From positions 1 to 5,532 of the forward strand of contig JAFYGX010000106.1 of assembly GCA_017543025.1 (NCBI GenBank): 5,532 bases of DNA, read 5' to 3'. The notes beneath the pieces are model-generated. The model had not been told where the DNA came from, did not search any database, and saw only the letters and a list, made by a program, of their open reading frames with translations. Below, piece after piece: positions 1-5,532 of this stretch (position 1 is the first letter of the stretch; the number at the start of each line of letters is the position of its first letter). The translations under genes were made by a program, and so were the position numbers. The stretch comes from Solobacterium sp. GTDB lineage: Bacteria; Bacillota_I; Bacilli_A; Erysipelotrichales; Erysipelotrichaceae.

Positions 1-250
1 GACAGTTCCGAGAGGAGTATGAATCCTTTCTTGGCCGCGTATTCGAATTTCGATACTGCCAACAAAGAGAATTCCTGGTTATTAGAATTTCATCTTGTGA
101 CTGACCATCACATTATTTGAACCGAACGAAACCGTGACATCAATATCGAAAACATATGATGATGCAAGCAATAGATTCGTTTCGTATCGCTTTTTGTTTG
201 TCATCGAATCAAAACAATAATCTTCATATTTTGACCAATCGCGTTAGCTG
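1..250. other. Upstream flank; possible tail of an unidentified plus-strand gene
   Basis: No intact gene is visible here. Two plus-strand frames are open from the left edge. One ends with TGA at 102-104 and would encode about 33 residues, including the stretch FREEYESFLGRVFEFRY. The other ends with TGA at 118-120 and has an ATG at 19 with AGAGGAG only one base before it, too close for a normal ribosome site. The minus strand also has short open stretches, so coding cannot be assigned. The presence of a plus-strand terminator at 251-285 makes it reasonable that a plus-strand gene ends near the left edge, but this is inference. Positions 120-250 are AT-richer than the rest of the window and show only a weak 6-bp inverted repeat (GATTCG 174-179, CGAATC 205-210). 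Confidence 0.3.
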
Positions 251-285
251 TGAGGTCTTATTTGCATGTAAGTCCTTATTTTTTT
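251..285 (+). terminator. Rho-independent terminator (or leader attenuator) upstream of the synthetase
   Basis: Positions 251-260 (TGAGGTCTTA) pair with 269-278 (TAAGTCCTTA), giving a 10-bp stem with one T-T mismatch (256/273) and one G-U pair (252/277) around an 8-base loop. Seven Ts follow directly at 279-285. Stem plus T-run is the classic intrinsic terminator layout on the plus strand. It would end transcripts entering from the left and so insulate the operon that starts at 471. If the operon promoter lies upstream of 250 it could instead act as an attenuator in the leader. No T-box or other known leader motif is seen. Confidence 0.55.
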
Positions 286-312
286 ACAGACTATATTTTC
301 CAAAACGATTAT
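283..312 (+). promoter_or_regulatory. Weak candidate sigma-A promoter for the synthetase-exporter operon
   Basis: TTTACA at 283-288 (5 of 6 to TTGACA) lies 18 bases before GATTAT at 307-312 (4 of 6 to TATAAT). This would place transcription start near 319 and give a leader of about 150 bases. A rival pair is TTGACG at 323-328 with TATCAT at 349-354, but its 20-base spacing is too long. A third, TTGACC at 231-236 with TCTTAT at 256-261, would start inside the terminator hairpin. All are weak; the choice rests mainly on the need for a promoter after the terminator. Confidence 0.2.
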
Positions 313-455
313 CATATGTATATTGACGATTCCCTGATTATGAGAATGTATCATATCCAGGATATATCAAAGAGTATGTTTTTACCCCGTTTTCAATTCC
401 GGCGTATCAGCCGGCAGAAGACGGAACCCCCGCAAGTGATCCCTATCAGGCAGCG

Positions 456-461
456 AAAGGA
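456..461 (+). promoter_or_regulatory. Ribosome binding site of the synthetase
   Basis: AAAGGA lies nine bases before the ATG at 471, in a purine-rich stretch. It decides the start: the frame is open back to 327 but contains no ATG, GTG or TTG there, and the protein beginning at 471 already has the normal A-domain N-terminus (QHF, then NPDRTAV). Confidence 0.6.
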
Positions 462-470
462 AAAAAAGAA

Positions 471-3400
471 ATGCAACATTTTATCAATGCAGTCATCAGT
501 CAGGCAGAACAGAACCCGGATCGCACTGCTGTGCTTGACAGAAACGGTTCCTACACCTTCAGAGAATGGAACAAACGCTCAGCATTTCTGGCAGAAATCC
601 TGCTGGAAATGATCAGTTCTTCCGGAAAAAACAGGAGAATTGCTCTGCTGCTGCCAAGAACAAAAGAATATCTCACCGCATGGTTTGCCGTTCTGAGAGC
701 CGGATGTACGGTTATTCCCCTTTCGGCAGAGTATCCTGCAGAGCGGATAAAAGCGATCATGAAAGACGCAGACTGTGCACTTTGCATTACTGCTGATAGC
801 CTGGCTGAGAAAGTTCCGGCTGATGTTCCAACACTTCTTCTCGAACAGCACATGCAAGCAGTAAGTGAAGTTATTCCGGCTGATCCGAATCTGAATCTTT
901 CCGATCCGGAGGCAGAAGGCATGATCTTCTACACCTCGGGCTCAACCGGCAGACCCAAGGGAGTTGTACATCTGCAGAAGGTTCTGAACGCTTATCCGGA
1001 CCTGCTTCCGCAGGTGATTTCAATCACTCCCGAAACACGGGCGCTCAGTATTGCCATGGTCTCATTCGCCGCTTCTCTGATCGATCTCACCGCTGTGTTA
1101 TATTACGGAGGAAGTGTGTATTTCGCAGATGAAACAGAACGGAAAGATGTCCGGCTGCTTTATGAAATCATGAATTCCCGCCACATCACCAGTGTGTTCA
1201 TGCCGCCGTCGTTATATGCTCTCATGCGCACGCAGTATGGACCTCTGCCGCTGAAATATCTGTTTGTATCAGGCGAAAAGGCTCTCCCCCGGCAGATGTT
1301 CAATGATCCCGGAGTGTTTGAGCTGTACGGCGCAAGTGAATGTCCGCCTATGCTGGTGAACCCGCTCGGCAAAGGCGGTCCCGCCTCACTGGGTCATCCG
1401 TATGAAGGAGTGACTGCGTTCCTGAAGGCAGAAGACGGACAGACGATCTCAGAACCCGGCATACCCGGAGAACTGTGCATTAGCTGTCCTTATATAGCAG
1501 TCGGCTATCATAATATGCCAGAGGAAACAGACCGGACATTTGTCATGGAAAACGGGCTGCGCATCTACCGCACAGGGGATTATATGAGTTATGCGCAGGA
1601 TGGAAGCTTCCTTTTTCGCGGCAGAAAAGACAGAATGGTCAAAATCCGGGGACAGCGCGTGGAACTGCGGGAAATAGACAATGTGATGCGCCGATATGCG
1701 GAAATATCAGAAGCCTGCTCCGTTAAAACGGAACTCCATAACGCCGAACATCTTGTCTTTTACTACACAGGCAGGAAATATGATCCGGAGGAACTCAGAG
1801 AATACGCAAACAGGCACCTGGCAGATTACATGGTTCCCGACTTCTTTGTTCATCTGGAGAAAATGCCGCGAAACAGCCGGAACAAGACTGACTATCCGCT
1901 GCTGAGAACAAGGACGGCAGAAATAGAAAACATCATAAAAGAAAAAGCGGGAATCAGCCGGATCAGCAGCACCCGGACAGATGAACTGATTCAGCGCATA
2001 TGTGACGCCTATGCCAGTGTGCTGGGGCTTTCGTCTGTCGAACCGGATGCGGAATTCTTTGCGAGCGGCGGAACCTCCCTGCTTGCGATGCAGGTACTTG
2101 CACTTCTTAACGATCTTGACATTGAGGCAAAGGATATCTTCTCTCTGAAGACACCGCACAAGATTGCGAAAGCAGTACAGGATAAAAAAGCGCAGGCAGA
2201 AGAAACTGTGGAACAGCGCATATGTGACGCCTATGCCAGTGTGCTGGGGCTTTCGTCTGTCGAACCGGATGCGGAATTCTTTGCGAGCGGCGGAACCTCC
2301 CTGCTTGCGATGCAGGTACTTGCGCTGCTGAACGATCTTGACATTGAGGCAAAGGATATCTTCTCTCTGAAGACACCGCACAAGATTGCAAAAGCAGTAG
2401 AGGAGAAAAAAGCGCAGCTGGCAGATCTTTCCGCCCGGATCAGCAGTAAGAGTGAATTTCAGCTTCTGCCGTATCAGCGGTATTATGTGGATTATCAGCT
2501 CTATACGCCAAAAGGAGACGGACCTAATGTGCCGTCGCTTAAAGTGATGCCGCGTTCCGAGATCGATCCTGCGGATCTGAAGAATGCAGTGGACAGGATC
2601 ATCCGTCATTTTTCCATTTTCGGAATGGTTTTCACATTTACAGATAACGGATTTGTACAGCGGTATGAACCTGAACGGATTCAGCCGGTGGAAATCATAT
2701 CAACGACTGAAAGGGAATTCGAAACCGATATCTTTCCGTATCTGCTGAAACCGCACAGGGTAATCAATTCCCTGCTTTACCGATGCGCAATTTATGTTAC
2801 CGAGACCAGCGTATATCTTTTCATGGATTTCCATCACAGCATCATTGACGGCACAAGTCTGGGCCTGGTGATGAAAAACATCATCCGCGTTCTCCATGGA
2901 GAAGCACCGGATAAAGATATGTTTCTCGAATATCTCCGGAAGAATGAACTCTCCGCAAACCGAAAAGGGAAAGATCAGGTGATCGAGCAGATGATGCATA
3001 AGTATAACCTGCCCTCCTTTGACCGGATGCCGCACAGGGATCATAAAAGCAGGGAAAACAGGATACATATTCTGACTGTTTCCTTTGACTATACATACCG
3101 TGAGCTGATGGAAGCACTTCAGGGAAAGAACATCAGTTTAAGCATGCTGTTCAGTGCTGCCGGGCTTCTGGCCATGAAGGAATACAATCATTCCGATAAG
3201 GTTCAGGTTCAGTGGACCTACAACGGCCGTGATGAGAAATGGAAACAGAACATCATCGGCATCACGATGAGTGCCCTTCCGATTGCAGTGGATTTCAGCC
3301 GTCCGGATATGGAGCTGATGAAGGAAGTCAATGCACAGATTGCGGAGAACATCGAAAACAGCGATCTTTCCTTCGCCCTTTATGACAATTCTCCCAATGA

Positions 3401-3656
3401 GTCGGAGACCATAAACATGATCTGTGAGGACGGAATCGAGATCAATACCGCTGTGACCCAGGGCTGCCGCGATATCAATATGTGGGATTACCGGCTAACT
3501 TCTCCGGCGGCAGTGGAATGCGTTCTTTACCCCGCTGTGAAGGAAAACAAGCTGATCATGTTCATCAATTACAATAAATGCTGCTATGACGAGGAATCGA
3601 TGAAACGCTTCGGTGCAGTGGTTGTCGATTGTATGCGTAAGCTTGCGCAGAAGTGA
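471..3656 (+). CDS. Single-module nonribosomal peptide synthetase, A-T-T-C
   Basis: Cytoplasmic enzyme predicted to activate a carboxylic substrate with ATP, tether it to phosphopantetheine, and form a bond through a terminal condensation domain. Residues 1-480 are the adenylation domain: A3 YTSGSTGRPKG 154-164, A5 ELYGASE 284-290, A6 from G333, A7 YRTGD 366-370, A8 GRKDRMVKIRGQRVEL 384-399, A10 lysine K472. The A4 region reads SFAAS (198-202), with Ala200 where alpha-amino-acid enzymes carry Asp. By hand alignment to the PheA code, pocket residues read A-A-I-F-F-S-L-P-M-K (200, 201, 204, 243, 265, 267, 285, 293, 294, 472). Two carrier domains follow (508-575 and 582-649), with GGTSL motifs and attachment serines S536 and S610. 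The condensation domain spans about 663-1061, with HHSIIDG at 788-794 intact (catalytic H789) and a divergent IGITMSALP at 929-937. There is no thioesterase or reductase. It is complete, unlike a truncated module, and is coupled to the exporter downstream. The family is certain; the substrate is unknown. Confidence 0.95.
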   Translation: MQHFINAVISQAEQNPDRTAVLDRNGSYTFREWNKRSAFLAEILLEMISSSGKNRRIALLLPRTKEYLTAWFAVLRAGCTVIPLSAEYPAERIKAIMKDADCALCITADSLAEKVPADVPTLLLEQHMQAVSEVIPADPNLNLSDPEAEGMIFYTSGSTGRPKGVVHLQKVLNAYPDLLPQVISITPETRALSIAMVSFAASLIDLTAVLYYGGSVYFADETERKDVRLLYEIMNSRHITSVFMPPSLYALMRTQYGPLPLKYLFVSGEKALPRQMFNDPGVFELYGASECPPMLVNPLGKGGPASLGHPYEGVTAFLKAEDGQTISEPGIPGELCISCPYIAVGYHNMPEETDRTFVMENGLRIYRTGDYMSYAQDGSFLFRGRKDRMVKIRGQRVELREIDNVMRRYAEISEACSVKTELHNAEHLVFYYTGRKYDPEELREYANRHLADYMVPDFFVHLEKMPRNSRNKTDYPLLRTRTAEIENIIKEKAGISRISSTRTDELIQRICDAYASVLGLSSVEPDAEFFASGGTSLLAMQVLALLNDLDIEAKDIFSLKTPHKIAKAVQDKKAQAEETVEQRICDAYASVLGLSSVEPDAEFFASGGTSLLAMQVLALLNDLDIEAKDIFSLKTPHKIAKAVEEKKAQLADLSARISSKSEFQLLPYQRYYVDYQLYTPKGDGPNVPSLKVMPRSEIDPADLKNAVDRIIRHFSIFGMVFTFTDNGFVQRYEPERIQPVEIISTTEREFETDIFPYLLKPHRVINSLLYRCAIYVTETSVYLFMDFHHSIIDGTSLGLVMKNIIRVLHGEAPDKDMFLEYLRKNELSANRKGKDQVIEQMMHKYNLPSFDRMPHRDHKSRENRIHILTVSFDYTYRELMEALQGKNISLSMLFSAAGLLAMKEYNHSDKVQVQWTYNGRDEKWKQNIIGITMSALPIAVDFSRPDMELMKEVNAQIAENIENSDLSFALYDNSPNESETINMICEDGIEINTAVTQGCRDINMWDYRLTSPAAVECVLYPAVKENKLIMFINYNKCCYDEESMKRFGAVVVDCMRKLAQK
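1992..2195 (+). repeat. Tandem repeat copy 1: first carrier (T/PCP) domain
   Basis: This 204-base unit encodes residues 508-575, a peptidyl/aminoacyl carrier domain with attachment Ser536 in GGTSL. It differs from copy 2 at six bases only (2102, 2105, 2108, 2168, 2178, 2183). The first four are silent; the last two give Gln-to-Glu and Asp-to-Glu at the end of the domain. The first 110 bases are identical. The repeat period is 222 bases, that is 68 shared residues plus a six-residue linker (AEETVE). Confidence 0.95.
2214..2417 (+). repeat. Tandem repeat copy 2: second carrier (T/PCP) domain
   Basis: This unit encodes residues 582-649, with attachment Ser610. It matches copy 1 at 198 of 204 bases and 66 of 68 residues, and keeps the reading frame. 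It lies directly before the condensation domain, so it is the natural donor carrier. The high DNA identity points to a recent duplication or to ongoing gene conversion rather than ancient domain recruitment. Confidence 0.95.
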
Positions 3657-3659
3657 GGA
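3655..3659 (+). promoter_or_regulatory. Ribosome binding site of the exporter, overlapping the synthetase stop
   Basis: GAGGA begins inside the TGA stop (3654-3656) of the synthetase and lies six bases before the ATG at 3666. Ribosomes finishing the synthetase would uncover or reuse this site, which fits translational coupling of the two genes. Confidence 0.75.
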
Positions 3660-3665
3660 AACATC

Positions 3666-5018
3666 ATGTCAGAGAAAAAAAGCATGGATTATCTTGGTGA
3701 AGCACCGGTCTTCCGTTCCTATCTGAAAATGTCCCTGCCGGTGGTAGCAGGGATGCTGATTTCACTTATTTACAACCTGGTTGATATCTATTTCATATCT
3801 CTGACAGGAAAAACAGAACTGATTGCAGGAGTTTCTCTCTGCACGCCGATCTTCACCATGCTGATTGCACTTGGCGATATCTTCGGCCTCGGCGGCAGTT
3901 CTGCAGTTTCAAGGCTGCTGGGAGCGCAAAAAAAAGAACATGCCAGAGAAGTCAGTGTGCTGAGCGCCTGGGCGGGACTGCTCTGCGGCTTAGCGGTCGG
4001 CGTCCTTCTTCTCCTGTTCAAAAGGCCTGCTCTTCAGCTTCTTGGATCAGATGAAAGCACATTCGCATCGGCATCATCTTATCTTGGATGGATCTGTGCC
4101 GCTGCTCCGTTTGTTGTTTTCTGTTTTGTTCCGATCAATATCCTTCGTTCGGAAGGAAAGGTCAGAGAGTCCTTTACCGGCGGAGCAATCGGTTCGGTAT
4201 GCAACATGATTCTGGATCCCCTGCTGATCTTCGGGCTCAATCTTGGTGCTGCAGGAGCGGCACTGGCAACCTTTCTTGCCTATCTGACTGAAGCGCTTTA
4301 TTTCGCCTGGGTGATGAATTCAAAAACAGAAGTCGTCGTTCTTCATCCAAGCTATCTTCATTATCGGGGATCCGATCTGCTGGAGATATTTCGGATCGGC
4401 ATTCCGGCCTGCGTGACAAATCTTGTTCAGTCACTTGCTGTAATGCTCACCAACCGTCAGCTGACTGCCTATGGCAACGAAAGCATTGCCGGCTACGGCA
4501 TCGCTTCCCGCGCATTCATGATCGCGACTATGGTGCTGATGGGATTTGCTTTCGGCGGTCAGCCGATCATCGGCTACAGTTATGGCAGCGGAAATAAAAA
4601 GCGGCTTCGTGAAATCATCCGCTGTGAATATATCTTTGAGATATGCCTTGCCCTGCTGTTTACTGCGGTACTGATTCTCCTAGCTCCCCTGCTGATGCGC
4701 ATCATGACTTCATCCCAGCCGGTTTATGAAATCGCCGTCAGGATGCTGAGATATATGGCATCAAGTCTGATCTTTATGGTGATCTGTCTGGTATCCACAT
4801 GCATATTTCAGTCTGTCGGGCAGGCAGGCGGGGCGTTTGCGGTCTCTATCTGCAGGCAGGGAATCATCTTTGCAATTCTGCTTCCACTGCTTTCATCCGC
4901 GTTCGGCCTTACAGGAATCCTGCTGGCGCAGCCTGCTGCTGATGTTCTGACCGCTTTACTGTCGCTGATTATTTTTCATGCAGTAATGAACAGAGAACCG
5001 GAAGATCATTTCTCCTGA
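3666..5018 (+). CDS. MATE family multidrug/metabolite efflux transporter
   Basis: Integral membrane antiporter of 450 residues, the usual MATE length, predicted to export small molecules in exchange for Na+ or H+. The sequence shows about 12 hydrophobic segments in two homologous halves. Typical motifs are NLVDIYFI (37-44), with the conserved helix-1 Asp40; GLGGSSAVSRLLGAQ (74-88); DPLLIFGLNLGAAGAAL (184-200); GFAFGGQPIIGYSYGSGN (293-310); and RQGIIFAILLPLL (397-409). The pattern resembles the MepA/DinF-like branch common in Clostridia. The ATG is nine bases after the synthetase stop, with a good ribosome site, so one transcript and coupled translation are very likely. By context it probably exports the synthetase product or gives self-protection; the substrate cannot be read from the sequence. 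The gene looks complete and undamaged. Confidence 0.95.
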   Translation: MSEKKSMDYLGEAPVFRSYLKMSLPVVAGMLISLIYNLVDIYFISLTGKTELIAGVSLCTPIFTMLIALGDIFGLGGSSAVSRLLGAQKKEHAREVSVLSAWAGLLCGLAVGVLLLLFKRPALQLLGSDESTFASASSYLGWICAAAPFVVFCFVPINILRSEGKVRESFTGGAIGSVCNMILDPLLIFGLNLGAAGAALATFLAYLTEALYFAWVMNSKTEVVVLHPSYLHYRGSDLLEIFRIGIPACVTNLVQSLAVMLTNRQLTAYGNESIAGYGIASRAFMIATMVLMGFAFGGQPIIGYSYGSGNKKRLREIIRCEYIFEICLALLFTAVLILLAPLLMRIMTSSQPVYEIAVRMLRYMASSLIFMVICLVSTCIFQSVGQAGGAFAVSICRQGIIFAILLPLLSSAFGLTGILLAQPAADVLTALLSLIIFHAVMNREPEDHFS

Positions 5019-5165
5019 CAGGGTTCGAAGCGTGCTGCAGCGTATCGTGGTATCTCCGCTCTCCTTCTTTCTCATTCATGGTCCCGCCACATATGCCGGC
5101 CACTCATTGTTCAGAATCTTAATTTCCATATCCGACCTGTATTTATATAAGATCAGGCAATTTTA
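5019..5165. other. Intergenic gap between convergent genes
   Basis: This stretch lies between the exporter stop and the hairpin at 5166. Short open frames exist on the minus strand but have no supporting ribosome site or recognisable protein. No RNA gene or repeat is seen. Confidence 0.6.
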
Positions 5166-5187
5166 AGGGATCCTTTACAGGATCCCT
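5166..5187 (+). terminator. Hairpin between convergent genes, likely terminator
   Basis: AGGGATCC (5166-5173) pairs perfectly with GGATCCCT (5180-5187) around the loop TTTACA. The location, 147 bases after the exporter stop and 36 bases past the end of the minus-strand gene, suits a shared terminator. There is no strong T-run on either side (CATTATAT on the plus strand, TTAAAATT on the minus strand), so termination strength is uncertain. Confidence 0.5.
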
Positions 5188-5223
5188 CATTATATCAGTC
5201 TGCGGTATCTCTTCCGCCGGCCT

Positions 5224-5532
5224 TCAGATCAGGCCGAAATGTTCAAGTGCACGGTAAATTCCGTCTTCTTCAATATCCGGGCAGACATAGTCCGCCGCTT
5301 CGAGCGCTTCCCTGGAAGAATTGCCCATTGCAACACCGGTATGCACCGCCTGCAGAATTTCAATATCATTTTCCGAATCCCCGAAGGCATATGTGTCTGA
5401 CGGATCTGCACCGATCTTTCCAAGAAGCTCCATTGCCCCGGCCGCCTTCGTGATAGCCCCCGGAGTCAATTCACAGCCGTTGACTTCCCGTGTCACCGTC
5501 AGCGTGCGGCAGATCGTGATCCCCTGCGGCAC
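5224..5532 (-). CDS. Cof-type HAD-IIB family hydrolase, C-terminal part (runs off the window)
   Basis: The 102 visible residues are the C-terminal end of a Cof/YidA-like haloacid dehalogenase phosphatase, a cytoplasmic Mg-dependent enzyme acting on sugar phosphates or similar metabolites. Counting from the window edge, the conserved lysine of motif III lies in TKAAGAMELL (K29). Motif IV, which binds Mg, is FGDSEND at 50-56, followed by GVAMGNS and AADYVCPDIEEDGIYRAL, all typical of the family. Full members are about 260-290 residues, so well over half, including the nucleophile DxD motif, is missing to the right. The first visible codon is GTG, most likely an internal valine rather than a start. 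It converges on the synthetase operon and is probably unrelated. The exact substrate cannot be told. Confidence 0.92.
   Translation of the reverse strand: MPQGITICRTLTVTREVNGCELTPGAITKAAGAMELLGKIGADPSDTYAFGDSENDIEILQAVHTGVAMGNSSREALEAADYVCPDIEEDGIYRALEHFGLI

Noticed and set aside
19..120. Small plus-strand gene from the ATG at 19 to the TGA at 118-120
   Set aside because: The AGAGGAG is one base from the ATG, the frame has only 33 codons, and competing open frames exist in the same stretch.
174..210. GATTCG/CGAATC inverted repeat
   Set aside because: Six base pairs separated by about 25 bases, with no T-run or other context; expected by chance.
250..612. 120-codon plus-strand open frame beginning with GTG at 250
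   Set aside because: It begins on the terminator hairpin, has no ribosome site, overlaps the well-supported synthetase start in another frame, and resembles no known protein.
1992..2417. Tandem repeats considered as a CRISPR-like or mobile-element repeat
   Set aside because: The units are long, in frame, and encode a complete carrier domain each; there are no spacers, terminal inverted repeats or transposase.
1707..2609. 300-codon minus-strand open frame opposite the synthetase
   Set aside because: It is antisense to conserved A, carrier and condensation motifs. Its internal repetition simply mirrors the duplicated carrier domains, and no start site or known family is apparent.
5530..5532. 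GTG as a start codon for the minus-strand HAD protein
   Set aside because: The visible 102 residues lack the N-terminal nucleophile motif of the family, so this is an internal valine at the window edge.

Overview
The window looks like chromosomal DNA from a moderate-GC Gram-positive gut-type bacterium (Bacillota; Clostridia or Erysipelotrichia-like). This is an inference from the style of the MATE and HAD proteins and from a codon mix that is neither strongly AT- nor GC-biased. No marker gene is present to fix the taxon.

Layout. Positions 1-470 carry no convincing intact gene. The left edge may hold the tail of an upstream plus-strand gene. A good intrinsic-terminator hairpin with a T-run sits at about 251-285. 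It is followed by an AT-rich leader with weak promoter-like boxes, a short palindrome, and a start-less open frame (327-470) in phase with the next gene. From 471 to 3656 runs a single-module nonribosomal peptide synthetase of 1061 residues with the order adenylation - carrier - carrier - condensation (A-T-T-C). Nine bases after its stop begins a complete 12-helix MATE-family efflux protein (3666-5018), so the two almost certainly form one translationally linked operon. A convergent-gene gap (5019-5223) contains a perfect 8-bp hairpin. The last 309 bases hold, on the minus strand, the C-terminal part of a Cof-type HAD phosphatase that continues past the right edge and is probably unrelated housekeeping.

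How it may work. The A domain would activate one carboxylic substrate and load it on both carrier domains. The C-terminal condensation domain has an intact HHxxxDG motif. It would then join the thioester to an acceptor, either a free amine or alcohol, a partner carrier protein, or the substrate on the sister carrier. The MATE protein would export the small product. There is no thioesterase, reductase or phosphopantetheinyl transferase in the window. Three things are unusual: two carrier domains that are about 97% identical at the DNA level (a recent internal duplication), an A-domain pocket lacking the aspartate that normally anchors an alpha-amino group, and a module that ends in a condensation domain. 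Together they suggest a minimal, self-contained two-gene pathway for a small amide or dipeptide-like metabolite. The product cannot be named from the sequence.
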